Positions 34,212-46,227 are shown, counted from the first letter of the stretch. The stretch: 64,000 bases of DNA from Symbiodinium natans (GCA_905221605.1 CAJNDS010002143.1:444061-508060); one strand, 5' to 3'. A program made the numbers and translations. The notes: generated by a model from the letters alone, not told the origin.

Positions 34212-34436
34212 TAGGGAGCAGCTGGGTCAACTCGCGGCGCGCAAGCGTGTTCAGCGGCACTGGAGCACTTGGCGGAGGAGGAAAGCCCCAGGGTCGGGAT
34301 CCTGGCAGCAGCTGCGGCAGACCATGCAAGAGGGGGGGAGGCTGAGCTAAATGATGGGCGTATGGCATCCTACGCGACGGGGAGCTACGTGGAGGAACTC
34401 TGCGTACATACTTTAACTACTCGAAGTTGAAGCTCA
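34212..34436 (+). CDS. Candidate 3' exon, unknown protein
   Basis: After a TTTAGG that could be an acceptor, a plus-strand frame reads through AALEHLAEEESPRVGILAAA, ADHARGGEAELNDGRMASYA and ends EELCVHTLTTRS with a TGA. Composition is protein-like and acidic, but no family is recognised and it opposes the strand of the identified genes. Confidence 0.3.
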
Positions 34437-35022
34437 TCAACCCCCCCCAATGTCCACCCGCCCTGGCCTTGACTGTGTTCATCATCCATCTTTCGAGATC
34501 GGCCTTCGCAGGCCATGGCCTTCGGATTCCAATGGCTTCTTTCTGGAAACCAGCAATGGGAAACAGGCAACCGAGTCCCAGACTCGGAATCGGAATTCAT
34601 GTCATGAGATTTGCCAGGGAAGTCGCAGCTAAATGCTGGAAAACGAAGCCAGGCAGGGCAGAGGCATGTAACATCAGTAACATCCCCAAAGTGCTGCCAC
34701 TCCACTCCCCCGAGCTAGCCCATCAGCTTGGCCTCAAGAGAATGCTATGCAGCTCTAGCAGCAGCATTGGCAAAAGAATCACTGAAAAGTGCTGGTTGCG
34801 TTCGCGCGAGAAGTGCTAGAAAGAAAGTAGAACACCTCGGACCCCCCGGACCCGAAATCAAGTCAAAAACGCTCACAAACACCTCAAATACCAAACATTG
34901 TGGCAGAGCACCATTTTCTGGGTTCGTTGAAAACCGTCAAAAAAAAGGTCTAAACCGTGTGGGCTAGTATCACTTCTCAACCCCGTCTACAGCTTGCCAA
35001 GCACACATGAAACGCTGGGGGG

Positions 35023-35217
35023 GTGGCAGGGGGGGGCGTCATCTTTCTGCGGAGAAAGGTTGAAGTTCAATATTGGAATATTGAACATGGCTGGAATCGA
35101 ATTAAACAAGACACGAAGATAATAAACCTTATGATCCTACTTTGGGGGGTGGCTCTCATATCTTGTATCCGGGCCTTTATTAATCATCTTTACGGCCCGG
35201 TTACTAAGCATCAATAG
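35023..35217 (+). CDS. Small AT-rich ORF with one hydrophobic segment
   Basis: A 64-codon frame with a hydrophobic stretch (IINLMILLWGVALISCIRAF) and a short polar tail ending PVTKHQ. The surrounding 35040-35480 is more AT-rich than its neighbours. It may be a small membrane protein, an organelle-derived insert, or chance. No homology is recognised. Confidence 0.25.
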   Translation: MAGGGVIFLRRKVEVQYWNIEHGWNRIKQDTKIINLMILLWGVALISCIRAFINHLYGPVTKHQ

Positions 35218-35895
35218 GCTGGCGGCAAAAACCTTTTTCATGCATCATATTTTTTCCGGTTTGATATTCGCGTGCTCATCTTCATGTGTGGTTTTGCAAA
35301 CGATTTTATAACGGCTAGAAAGAATACTGGTGCCCTTCTATTAAAATATCCCCGAACGAACACACTGTATTCAAAGCCCCGGGAAATATTGATGCAAATA
35401 TACTTCCAAGGAAGAAGATAATATGCGGGGCAAGAGTCAAGATTCCGGGGAGAAACCTTGAGTCTTGGATCCGGCTCATTGAACTTCAAGATCGCAAATA
35501 CTGGCCAGATGACTGAAGACTCAAGGCTCTAATCCAGGAACTGCAATCCTCGAGTTCCCTACAGGCTGCCGGCCCTTACATGCCTCCCCCAAACAAAAAA
35601 ACCCCGAAAATCAAGTTTTAGGCTTCGGGCCTAGGGTTTCAGGTTTGGGAACTATGGGCGGTTTTGATATGTGGGGCTCCGGAAGGCCTGTACCGGGCCG
35701 TTTTTTTGAAGCCATCAAATCCCAGACACGAAACCTGAGCCTGCCCCAATCCCTATAAGCCCTAGACCGTAAGCTTAGGGATTAGGGTGCAGGGTGCACA
35801 AGCCAAAAGGCGCACGACTCCCGATCGCAGTCTTGAAGCAGGTTTAACTTGAAAGGTGTGGCCATCCCCAAGTGCCATTCTCTGCGTCATCATCA

Positions 35896-36013
35896 TGGGT
35901 TTAAGGTTTAGGGTTTAGGGTTTAGGGTTTAGGGTTTAGGGTTTAGGGTTTAGGGTTTAGGGTTTAGGGTTTAGGGTTTAGGGTTTAGGGTTTAGGGTTT
36001 AGGGTTTAGGGTT
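35896..36013 (+). repeat. Interstitial telomeric array (TTTAGGG)n, about 16 copies
   Basis: A near-perfect head-to-tail run of TTTAGGG, the plant and dinoflagellate telomere heptamer. DNA continues on both sides without a terminal structure, so it is interstitial. Degenerate GGGTTT-type words also occur just upstream (35620-35790). Confidence 0.95.
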
Positions 36014-36019
36014 AATTGC

Positions 36020-38820
36020 CCCAAACCTTCAAATCGTGTGGGCCTGCAAAAGCGATTTGTTCACAGAAACATCCCGGAAAAAACTCCAAGGCTTGTTGCA
36101 GCCAGATCTGCGCATTTTCACCCGACAGCCAGCAAATTTCTCCCAGGAAAACTACATGCGACGCGCTTGAAGCTTGAGTCTTGGAGCCATATGGGGGGTT
36201 TACGAAGAATGGGACCCCAGTACTGACCCCCAAATAATAGGATTCCCTTATCATATGCCAACATGTGGATGGCGGCTGTTTTGGAGAAACCTCCCTCCAG
36301 ACCCAGGTCTAGATACGAATCGCTCTGAATTTCTCTAGATCCCGTCTTTGTTCGATTGGCTAAATTCAGAACTTCAAGAATTGCAAGTAGCAATTTAACT
36401 GAAGACTGGGAAGCGAACGCGATTGATACTTCAATTCATGTAATTGTTTTGATTAGCTAGCGGTCTATTGTGAAACTGAACAAGCCAAGCTCGTAAGGGC
36501 TCATTTGCCTTATCTAGAAGGCTGCTATCTAGAAGGCTACTAAGCGCACAAGTGCGCTACAACCCATTTCGTAGATATAGAAATGCTTCAGCACTGCCTC
36601 TCCGAAAACATGTCAGAGACTCGCAGGCAGAACAGTTCGCAGGCAAAGTGCTGTTTTCTTCCCTCGCTGCAACTCAACGATCAACGGTTCAACGCGAAAT
36701 CCACGAGGAACGCAAGGATGCCTATCAATTCAATAAGATGCCATAAGGTGTCACTGGAGAATCCATACATGAACCATCATCAACATTCATCAACCTTATC
36801 GCCTAGGCCGAATGCCATGTAACGGCTTGCTACCGGGTGTGATGCGGTGCGGCGATGGTAGACTGAAACACCTCTCCACGTGAAGATGGTCCACAGTCGC
36901 AGCATGTCGCAGCACCATGCATCACCAGTGCGTGGCAACGCCACGAAGTATATGGATGGAGTCATGGAGGATGACCAAAAGATGCTGTTCAACATCAAAC
37001 ACAGTGAAGGCCACCCCCCCCTCCTCCTTGCTACAATTTGCTACACTTCTGTAACCGCTGTCAGTGGTCTGCGACCCATGCGGTGCGGGGACTGACCCTG
37101 CACAGTGAAGCAGAGCTTCTGCCTGCAGTGTCTGAGCTAGGCCTTTTTTGCAGGCACTCTAGAGAACTCACCTGCAGGTAACCCGCCTATTTGGCGAATC
37201 ACCACGATATCTCCGAGCTGAGGAGCGCTTATGACGCGGCTACAGTCGACTTTTGGTAAGGATTTCTGCCACTCTGATTGCCCCCTCACACTCTGCTGCA
37301 GTCTCCCAGCTCCTTCAGATGCGGTCAACTTAGCGGACTTAGCGTCTTCTGACTCTTCTGACTCTATGGGCTTTAAAGCGAGCCGGCTGGGAGTCTGCAA
37401 CCGGCACCTCTCAAGCCCCTTTGGGGCCACCGTCGGGGCCGGCCCCCACATCCAAATCAAAACTCAGACGAGGGACCCGCACCAACACGGGCACGTGCGG
37501 TATTGAAAATGTGATCGTTTTTGGACAATCCTGTTGAAACGCGCGCCAGCAAGCGCATCAGCGCATCAGCTGTCCACTACAGAGCCGTCACCCAAAGTAA
37601 TTGCTCAGAGGATAGCAGGCGCGAGATGCTCTTGGTTAGGACCTGCAAGTCATAGGATCCAAACCGGGGGGCCCAAGGCACTGACGGTAAGGTGTGGTGG
37701 ACCCCCCTCAGCTTCCGGCACCGGCCACGAAAAGCGTGACCATGCCTACGGAATCTCCTGAAGTATCGCTTTCGGCCTCGGATGCAACTTCTAACCCCCC
37801 CATGCCATCGAGTCAGATAAGACACAACCTCCGAATGCCGAAGGGACTAAGCGACACATAGAATACCAGCAACGACTCCAACCACAAAACCCCCGTGCAA
37901 CTGCAAAGCATCCAACAATCGACCCACCCATACTGTGCTCCATTTACTCACTTGCCAGGGCTGCCGCTGGTGCTGTAAAGCCCAGTCTCCACCTAACACC
38001 ACAGCACGAGGGCGCCGCGTGTGCCAAAAGAGAAGCCGGCAACTCTTCAAAATCTCCAAGCGGTCCAGGGAACGAAGGCCAAGGCCGGCACGATTTCAGC
38101 AGACCCGGTGAATTCGGGGTTTCCTCATCCAAACAGCCTGTCATGTATGAAAGAGTACAACGTACAGGTGATTGTGAAAACACTTCATGCCCTGTTCACA
38201 CAAACAAGCTCTAGAGGCCTACATGCTGCAGGTGCAGCAGCATTGCTGCCAGGATGACCTCGCACATGGAGGCACTACATGAGACCGTTGCCAACAAACG
38301 ACCTCTGCACCTTGCATCACCTTGCAGTGTACTTTGCAGTGTACTTCGCAGTGCTCCGAGGGCGCAGCTGAAGTCGCCAACAACAGTGTTATCCGCTTTG
38401 ACTTCTGGGCGCTGGTCGGAGATGAAGGCAAGTAAGACCACATGATATTCGATCTCAGGGTTCCCAGGCGAGGTCGCGCAAAGTTGCCAATCTTCATACA
38501 AGAGGACATGATTCCACGCACTGGCCAGGGCACTGAGCTTCTCGCATCTGATCAAGAACTTCCTCAGTCTTTCTCGCGGCAAATTGGTCCGAAGGACTGC
38601 CAATGACAGCTCTGAATGTAACTATACTTCTAGCTGTGAATACAAGCGTATGTTCAGCCCAGAAGCTTCAGTATCGGAATTGGGAGTTGGCAACTAAGTG
38701 CCGGCCAAGAACGGCCCCCTCCTCTACGGGAAGAAGGCGCTGCGGAAGATCGGAGGCTGACCGAAGCACTCATCATAGGTTCGGCAGGTGATTATTCGCA
38801 CCTCACCAGCATCGAGCAGG
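36020..38820. other. No identified gene; possible minus-strand exon
   Basis: A minus-strand frame at 37460-37137 (with RLALKPIESEESEDAKSAKL and APQLGDIVVIRQIGGLPAG) has protein-like composition and might be an exon. The rest shows only short unrelated frames. No repeats of note. Confidence 0.3.
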
Positions 38821-38827
38821 TACCTTT

Positions 38828-39211
38828 TTGCAACCGCGTCTTCCATACTGCGAAGGCTTGTCCAAGCTGCCGCGAGAAAGCAGCCGCTATTTTTATGATG
38901 TTACTGATGCTGCAGAAGACATTCTCTGGAGAACATCATATTCGGATTCATTGAAATCCCGAAGACGACAGCCACTCGGCTTGCCGGAGTTGTTGACGTT
39001 GGTCGCATCTAAGAGGGTTCTTGTTCTTCTGATAGACTTCGAAAGGGACAAGCATGGAAAAGCCATCAAGCTGCCGGAGGCTCAGGACACAACTGCCTCC
39101 GGGAGGTCCTGTCAAAACATGCACCGAGAGCCCCTCAAACTGTACCTGACTAAACCATCCCTGATGCCCAAATGCAAGGCATCAAAGCCAGCAGCACATG
39201 TAAGCGGGTGA
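38828..39211 (+). CDS. ORF of unknown function
   Basis: A 127-codon plus-strand frame with protein-like stretches YFYDVTDAAEDILWRTSYSD, LPELLTLVASKRVLVLLIDF and EPLKLYLTKPSLMPK. No family is recognised, no splice chain was resolved, and the neighbouring identified genes are on the opposite strand. Confidence 0.3.
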   Translation: MQPRLPYCEGLSKLPRESSRYFYDVTDAAEDILWRTSYSDSLKSRRRQPLGLPELLTLVASKRVLVLLIDFERDKHGKAIKLPEAQDTTASGRSCQNMHREPLKLYLTKPSLMPKCKASKPAAHVSG

Positions 39212-39599
39212 TTTTGGATCCTGGCACTCACATGAGATCATGAGCCTTGGCAGTGCATGGGCCAGCACTGGTCATGAAGGGTGACTCCTTGAAGCACACC
39301 TGGCCCCAGATTGCAGCGTTTCCATACGGAGTGCACGCACATCACGTCACGGCACCACCAGGATTACCAATCCGGGCCGGATGCGCGGTTCCCTCGGCAT
39401 CTGTTCTGAGACCTGGGGCGACCTGCGCAGAGGCGGGGGCAAACGTCGCAGAGCAGCGTGAGCAACACTGGCAATGCACCTTCTCGTAGAGCTTCTTCTT
39501 GCCAACCTAAGAACACAAGTCGTCTCCCAACAGTCCCAACTACAACTCACAACATCTCACAACTGGCCTTGTTCGGAGTGGCTGCCTGGCCATGTTCCT

Positions 39600-40690
39600 C
39601 GTCGGGCATCTCGACCTGAGAGTACTCTGGCAGCGCGACTGTGCACGGGACCATGTCCTGCTGAGCCCTGCAATGACACGCTCGCCGATTTCAGCGTCCG
39701 CCGGAGCCTGGGCGCGGGATCGTTCTGCTTTGCTTTGAACACTTGCATTGCATGTGCCTCAACCAGCTTCAGCTCGGCCAACTCCGACTCCGGATCCTCA
39801 GGATCTGCCTTCTTGGATGCCTCAGGCAGGTCAGAGAGCGCATGGGGGAAGCGGGGGGGAGCTCTGAAAGGCTCGACAAGGAGCGTTCCCCCAACTTGGG
39901 CCCGAGCGCAAAGCAGCATGCCCTCAGAGGCCTGGGTAGCTCACATCAGCCCACCCAAAAATTGTCAACTCGCCGCAAAACTGCCCCCGCCCCTCGCCCC
40001 CAGAGCAGTTCAGGACACACCGTGCCGAAACTCAGCTGCAGCCATTTGAGCGCCTGGCAGTTCCTGCCATCTTACGGGCTTTCAGATTTGACCTGCAAAG
40101 GAATTGCGGTGTGTCAAAAGGATCTTGGAAAGGGCATGAACAGCACCTCCAGGAATTCGAAGACCAGAACAACCCCTCACAAATCCTGTTGTTTCGGTCT
40201 CCTGAAAAATGTGTGCATGCTGCGACCCGCTTCACCTTTCTAAAATTTCTACCTTTCTGATAAGGATTTTGGTCCCGAACACCAGAGTTCTTGTACTGTT
40301 CTTGTGCTACGAGAAGCCTGAAGCTGCCTATCAAGACTCCACACGCTGAGGCATACAACTGGGTCCGAAGCACAATGACAACTTTCTTCCCAACAACTTG
40401 GTCTGGCTCCAAGAACCTGAGAGAAACTCAGGCCTTTCTGCTGTACATGCCCATGCCGTCACAGCATCAGACAGCATCAGACAGCAGCTTAGAACCTGGC
40501 TTGCCGATGCCTGAGCAAATCTGCCGTGGAGCCTTCGCAGCGTAGCAACTCACGCCTTGTGGACCTTATGGCCGTCTCTTAGACTCTAGATTTGAGCAGC
40601 TTGTTGCGCCTCTTCTCCCACATCAATCTGCTCCACTAGGAGCTTGTCGGAGTCCGGGTGCTTCTCGCAGCTGGCCAGCATTGCAGCAGT
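39600..40690 (-). CDS. Protein with EMAP-II / Arc1-type tRNA-binding domain, multi-exon
   Basis: Exons on the minus strand spell the EMAP-II OB-fold in order: ASCEKHPDSDKLLVEQIDVG (exon ending 40610), PRQICSGIGK (40532-~40501), FLEPDQVVGKKVVIV (40416-40372), SNLKARKMAG (from 40092), SEGMLLCARAQ and LLVEPFRAPP (about 39930-39860), then an acidic helical tail with ELAELKLVEAHAMQVFKAK (about 39740). Donors GC, GC and GC with AG acceptors keep frame across the first three junctions; the later ones are not resolved. The domain binds tRNA and occurs at the C-terminus of methionyl or tyrosyl tRNA synthetases and in Arc1/AIMP1 cofactors. Which of these this is cannot be told because the N-terminal part was not found. 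Upstream of the first exon lies a repetitive ACC/ACT stretch. Confidence 0.8.
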
Positions 40691-41051
40691 AGTAGTGGTC
40701 GTGGTAGTGGTACAGTCGGTACAGTGATAGGTGAGATAAGCCTCTTGATTTCGCCAACGCGGAAGTCGATCATGGAAACATCGCTTTGACCTTGTCAAGA
40801 AGGCAACAAGGGCACACGTAAGGCACTCATTGCTGGCTGACCCAGGTCTTGCCTTGCGAGGCTAGGCTCCCGGCCCTTTCTCACGACAGCCTGCTTCGAT
40901 GGCAACACGACTGCGCTTTTCAGCCACAAAACCGAAGCATCAAATGTCTCAACATGGCTCAAGGGCGCTCGATGCCTGAAAGCTGCGTCGCTGGGCTACC
41001 CTGCCAAAGAAAGCAGTCATTCGAGTCATAGACATCACGGAGATCCTATTA

Positions 41052-41165
41052 AAAAACCGTCCTCCCAGCCACCAGGGTTGCCATTCCCAGGCTCGCAAGG
41101 GCACCCTGAGCGACCTCAGGTGGCAGCAAATCTCCGAGCTTCTTGCGAAGGCCCCGCAAAGCCAA
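41052..41165 (-). CDS. Candidate terminal exon
   Basis: A minus-strand frame reading GLRKKLGDLLPPEVAQGALA then SLGMATLVAGRTVF and a stop. Composition is strongly protein-like. It could be the 3' end of the alpha/beta hydrolase gene upstream or the start region of the tRNA-binding-domain gene; the connection is not resolved. Confidence 0.35.
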
Positions 41166-41263
41166 CACTGTTCTGACGTTCAGCATTGTTGCTTGCTATC
41201 TTGCTCAAAGCAGCGGAGACGTGGATCCTACGCTGCGCTGGGTGATACGAGCTCTGCTGGCAC

Positions 41264-44200
41264 TCACACACGGCAATCTCGAACGAGATGCAGCGGATCT
41301 ACCCACGGACGGACCGTGCAGATCAAGACGGCATTCTTGTCCAGAGATGATGAGTCCTGTCCCCCTGGCATCAACGAGGCCTGCAGATCCTCCATCCCCA
41401 GCACTGCGACCGCGGAGAGAATGGTGGCATGTGGTGGCGATGGTCTTTTGTCGTCTTGCAGGAACTTAAGGAATACACCATCATCGGTCATTGCCATGGT
41501 TTCTGGGCCAGCCAGCCAAGCACAGCCTCGTCACAAGCCACTCAATGACAACTTGTTCTGCGCATAGATCGACCATGCATTCTGTGCATCGACAGAATAC
41601 GCAGTAGACATGAGAATGAAACCCTGCTCCTTGTTCACTGCCTCAGGGTTCTCATCGTGTGGAATATGCCCTGCAGCAACAATCTCGAAATCCACGTTGT
41701 CCCGCTCCTGCCCAAGACAGTGATGTTTTCCTGATGCCCCACCGCCAACAAACAGCAGAACACCCTTCAACAGCAATCCTTGGCCAAGCGCGTGAAGTAA
41801 GTACCTACGCCCCCCGTGATGGGCGTCAGGCCATCTTGGCTGCCCCAAACGACCTGCGAATCAAGGTGCCAATAGCACACTCAAGCTCTGAGAGCAAGTG
41901 CACAGCAGAAGCAGTGCAGCTTGCCGTGATCAAGGTGCCAATAAATGAGCAGTGGGGAGAGCCTCATTATAAGCGCGTTCATATGGAAGGCGCTGCGATG
42001 CGCTGCACTGACCATGCATTCTGGAAGCAGCGGAGGACAGTGGAATTTGCCTTGATGGGAAAGGAATCGAAGTATGGATCCTCGGCAATCTCCATCGGAG
42101 TCCTTGGAACAACGGACACTTGAGAGATGGAAAAATGTGCGCGTGTGAGAACAAAAACAATAGAAAACAGGAAACGTCCCTCGGGACCGAATCGAGCAGC
42201 GGTCCAGGGTCACCCGTGTAAATCTGGCGCAGCACCTCAACGGCCCCCGGATCCTCCGCGGGCGTCACCTGTACAACTTGTTGTTCTGTTCAGGGTTTAG
42301 GGTTTAGGGTACAGGGTTTTCACAAGGGTTTAGGGTTAGGGTCGAGGGTTCTGGGTTTTGCGTTGATTCGTGGGACAAGGTATGAGATAAAGCAGTGTGC
42401 AGGAAACAAGGTGTAGGGCCTTTTAGGTCTTAGGTCTTAGGTCTTAAGTCTTAGGTCTTAGGTTGTGATTTTGGAACACACCCTGGGATGCTCAGGTTAA
42501 TGTTTCGGATGTCACCCTCACACCCTCCAACTGCAGCTAAGTCACAAAGCTGCTGACAATCTCGGCATCCGCGGCCGATGGATTCGTGGGGTAGAGGCTT
42601 TCGAGAATGGGGCCAACCTGGGGGCAGGCGTGATCGAACCATTGACGGAAGAAGCTGCGTTCAAAGAGCTACCAAGCTGGGCCACCGTGTCGGCCGTCGC
42701 GTACTTCGAAAAGAGAAAGTCTAGAACGGGCGACTTGAAGACGAAGTCCTGAGCTGCTGCCCTGAACATGAAGCCCGACCCCCATGTCGAAAACAAATTC
42801 AGACCAGCAGCCACCAAGCTCAGCACGAGTCCAGCGAACCACTTCTGCAATCCGTCCATGGGTGCCTTGAGCCTGAAACTTGCTTGTGCGACAGCTTGAT
42901 CCCGAGGGCTTCAAGAAAGCAGACGCGAAAAACAAGATACATAAGGGAATACAACAAGAGGCCCCTTCCTGGGAACCAGGCATGTTCTTGTTGTTCATGC
43001 CGACGGCGCAGTTGAGCATGACAATCCTCAAGGAAGAACGCGCCCCCACTATGGAGAAACTGATGGGGGGTCATGAATATAAGCGCGACCGCTTGACTCG
43101 ATGTTTTTGAGTTCGGGAAACCTCGGAGCGGCTCGAGGGGGTTGTGGGGCGGAACAGTTGCGGAGCAGGGAGGCGAGTTGTGGTCTGTGGAGGCTCGGCG
43201 ATGCCCGCCAAGATTCCAGTTGGGCCTTTCGCACGCTAAAAGCTCCCCGAAAGCTCGTGAGCCTTGCGTAATGAGAACTTGGGAATGTCATATTGCTTGG
43301 TCATAGTCACCCGCTCCCCCCCGTCAAGGTTGTGCAGGCCGCTGTCGGGTGGGCTTTTAGGCAACCACGGGAAATCTGACCAGCTTCTTCATGAAAGTAC
43401 AAAAGGCGCATCCGAGTCGGAATCTGCGAATACCGAGCCTGAAGCTGCGACTGACAGCGGATGGCAAAAAGTGCTTTGGGATTGGCGGCACGCTCCACGA
43501 AACTTGAGCTGCTTGTAAAAAGTGCGGGGCTGCCATTGTTCCGGGGAGGGTCTTCACTTTCCTCTGCCGCGGGAAACCGGCAGCGCCGGGTGTGACCATT
43601 ATGACCATTAATATGCCGTCAATTCCTGAAGGGGGGTCTTTGAACCGTAAGTTTGCCTGTCCACAGTTGCAGGGCAGGCCGCCCTTTCGCTTGGCTCATC
43701 TTGCGGGCAGCCACCAAGGAGATCAAGCTGCCGAAGGAGTTTCCAACCAGCACGACCTGAGGAGTCCGGACATGCTTGGGACTCAGGTAACTGCGCGGCT
43801 CGAGGCACAAGGAGTACAAGAGGCATGAAAGGAATCAGATTTTTACTTCATCCTGGGGGCATCCGGCTTTGAACCATGTTCAAGTTCCGAGCAAAAGTCG
43901 ACAACCTGCACGAGATCAGGTCGAACAGCATACACTTGCGAAGAGCCCTGACGCGCTGCACGAGATGTGCCTGCGTAGCCCAGAGCTCGATGCTGTAGTC
44001 AATGTTTGGCTTTTCAGAGAGGCCCAACCTGTCTCAAAAGTGTTCCATGTAACATCTGCAACTTTGCGACCTCGAAGAGAATATGTTTGGGCACGTGTAG
44101 ACCGCTAACGACCAGAAAAGATGCTGCAAGTGTTTCCTGGGAGCCCTAGGAGGTCGATAGCGTGCACTGTGTAGCCCGCTGAAGTCAGAGCTGGCACGAT

Positions 44201-44429
44201 GCGGCGCCAGTACTCAATGGACCCACCAAATCCTCGGGGGGATACCCTAAACCCTACACCCTGAACCTAAACCTTAAACCCTAAACCCTAAACCCTAAGA
44301 AGGACTGGTGGAAACTCTTGGGGAGGCATTTGTGTGCACACGCTGTCCATGAACAAGGACGATGTGAGGACGACCATCGCGTGGACTTTCGTCAAAAGTC
44401 ACACGGCGGACACGATAACCATGCCAGTC
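41264..44429 (-). CDS. Alpha/beta hydrolase, multi-exon (pheophytinase-like family)
   Basis: Exons (minus): 44429-44348 (DWHGYRVRRVTFDE, HIVLVHG), 44232-44145 (FGGSIEYWRRIVPALTSAGY, AIDLLG), 44028-~43950 (SEKPNIDYSIELWATQ), about 43797-43690 (VVLVGNSFGSLISLVAA), 43026-42969 (IVMLNCAVGMNNKNMPGSQ), 42844-42686, 42268-42188 (TPAEDPGAVEVLRQIYTGDP), 41853-41779 (VVWGSQDGLTPITGG), 41707-41630 (EIVAAGHIPHDENPEAVNK), and from 41464 (FLQDD, stop near 41264). The triad is complete: Ser in GNSFGS, Asp in GSQDG, His in AGHIPHDE. Most exons keep frame with GT, GC or GA donors. The wording resembles plastid pheophytinase-type hydrolases that dephytylate chlorophyll derivatives, but substrate is inference. 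The N-terminal exon(s), which might carry a plastid leader, were not found. Confidence 0.85.
42285..42475 (-). repeat. Intronic telomere-like repeats in the hydrolase gene
   Basis: Within the intron between 42268 and 42686: GGGTTTAGGGTTTAGGGT, GGGTTTAGGGTTAGGGTC, then five copies of TTAGGTC (42423-42465). The units drift from TTTAGGG to a TTAGGTC heptamer or hexamer. They are in TTTAGGG orientation on the plus strand. Confidence 0.85.
44236..44302 (-). repeat. Intronic telomere-like repeats, CCCTAAA orientation
   Basis: Lies in the 115-bp intron 44347-44233: CCCTAAACCCTACACCCTGAA, then CCTTAAACCCTAAACCCTAAACCCTAAG. About six units occur in the orientation opposite to those at 44430-44610. 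Together they bracket exon 44348-44429 as an inverted pair. Confidence 0.9.
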
Positions 44430-44610
44430 CTCAGGCTTAGGGCTTAGGGTTTGGGGTTTGGGGTTTAGGGTTTAGGGCTTAGGGCTTAGGGCTTAGGGTT
44501 TAGGGTTTAGGGTTCAGGGTTTAGGGTTTAGGGTTTCAGGTTTAAGGTTTAGGGTTCAGGGCTTAGGTTTCAAAATTTACGGTTTAGGGTTTACGGTTTA
44601 AGGGAGCAGC
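44430..44610 (+). repeat. Intronic telomere-like repeats, TTTAGGG orientation
   Basis: Starts right at the acceptor side of exon 44348-44429. About 20 degenerate heptamers such as GGCTTAGGGCTTAGGG, GGTTTGGGGTTTAGGG, TTTACGG and TTTCAGG. It is the most degenerate of the arrays here. Confidence 0.9.
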
Positions 44611-44615
44611 ATCTC

Positions 44616-45750
44616 TTACATTCGTAAAAACAAGCAAGAGAGACCTGGACAAGGATCCATCATCTGAGCAGAACTTCCACGCACGATTCTGCGGTCTCGT
44701 TCAGCTGGGCGTCTGCGCGACCTGCAAGGCATCCCACACCGATCTGCTCTAGGAAAGTTTCTGTCTTTGAAGGCATGCTGGTAGACATGCATATAAGCAT
44801 ATACATGAATCAACGACCTGCCGATTGTGCCCGTGGCGCCGCAGGCTCCTCCTGTCCACTATTCAACACACATCCATACCTATCCCGGGAAGCCCTCACC
44901 GTGCGATGTGAAACTCGCATGTCCTGCCAGAAGCCAGGGCCATGCAGTTGAGCTGCGTTCCCCCGTTCTGACGGCTGCTTGCTCCCATGGCCGTGCCGGT
45001 GCCCTTCTGGACGAACTCTTGGTCGCGACCTGCCGCACCTTGTGATCCAGGACGTGTTCATCAGTGCCTGAAAGTACTTGAACCAAGTTTGAACCGACCC
45101 TCTTCACAACTCCGAGATCTGGGCTTCAAATGGCCAGCTGCGAGGTTCAGGCAAAAGGAGCGGAAAGCTGTCGAGACGAGTTGGCCACATGGCAGCTACA
45201 AACCCGGATCTTGGCGCCTCATAACTGAGCTACAAAGCTTGCGGCGCACACTTTGCTTATGTAGCGCAGACAGCATTGGAAAACGGCTGCTTGATAAAAC
45301 ATACACGGCACCCACTGAGGCACATGCGCTGTTGGCAGTCGCCGTTCTCTCCCAAGCCGTGGTGGCGAGGCGCGTTGCGCGCAATGGTTGTGAAACCTCG
45401 ACAGGGGAAAGGCAGGATCATAAACGATCACCGACTGACGACAAAATCTGGAAGTGAGGACGCAACCACACTGGCCGAAAGTGGTCGGCTAGCAAGAGCA
45501 AAGCATGGCAAACCTTCAAGGTGGCAAAAAGACTGCGCGTCCGCTGCGCGCATATCACGTGCCACGCCTGCGTTTTGAACGCACAGTCGCCGCAGCGTGA
45601 ACAGCGTAGTGGCCGCACAGGAGACCGCCTGGGCACCATCGTTCGGATATTTGGAACACAAACGTTCACCACAACACTGCAAGTCGCAAGCTGCACAGGG
45701 CGTGTTCTGCATAAGAATTAGGGCACTGACAAACAACAACGGCCTGCGTA
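44616..45750. other. No identified gene
   Basis: Upstream of the hydrolase exons. A 5' exon of that gene should lie here or beyond, and the arginine-rich frame 44813-44616 (ATG followed by IHVYAYMHVYQHAF) is a possible but unsupported candidate. A TAGCTCAGTT word on the minus strand near 45228 is not part of a foldable tRNA. Confidence 0.3.
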
Positions 45751-45816
45751 CGGCTACCTGAACACGAAAAGCACATGAATTCTGTACATTGCTTTAGCAA
45801 CTTTATCTTTCCCAAA

Positions 45817-45955
45817 CACGATGCCGACATCAAGGTTCCCATCGCTGGGACATTCTGTCAAATCGTGCCGAAGGTCACAACAGTTGAGGTTGAGGACCCG
45901 ACCGGCATATTGAATGTGTTGTGCATCGCTCGGCACCAAAAACTCACGTTGAGAA
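45817..45955 (-). CDS. Candidate internal exon, unknown protein
   Basis: A minus-strand frame EFLVPSDAQHIQYAGRVLNL followed by NCCDLRHDLTECPSDGNLDV and GIVFGK, bounded by GTGAG-like sequence upstream and a possible GA donor downstream. It reads like a conserved protein, but I cannot name the family. Neighbouring exons were not identified. Confidence 0.35.
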
Positions 45956-46227
45956 GGTCCCCTATGGCTGAACGTACAGCTTGCCGTGTGCCTGCGAAAG
46001 ATAGAACCCTTGTGCTGATGTGATTTGATCCGCAAAACTTACAACAGCAATAGCAAGCGCAAACCGCAACAACAAAGCTCTGGCCAATTCGCCCGTCACG
46101 ACAGAACAAAATTCAAAAAACACCTTTCGATTCCTCTGTGCTTACCCAAAAACACCGCTCTTGCCCAGGGTGCTCTCAAAAAAGCCACATGTTTTGTGTG
46201 TCTCACACAGAGCAACACGTATGCTCA

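Noticed and set aside
35896..36013. True chromosome end
   Set aside because: The TTTAGGG array is followed by more than 27 kb of gene- and repeat-containing DNA, so it is interstitial.
43605..43630. CCGTCAATTCCT, resembling a conserved small-subunit rRNA stretch
   Set aside because: Only about 12 bases match and the flanks are unrelated to rRNA; it lies near exons of the hydrolase gene.
45200..45240. Possible tRNA on the minus strand (TAGCTCAGTT word)
   Set aside because: No anticodon stem or T-arm at the right distance; cannot be folded into a cloverleaf by eye.
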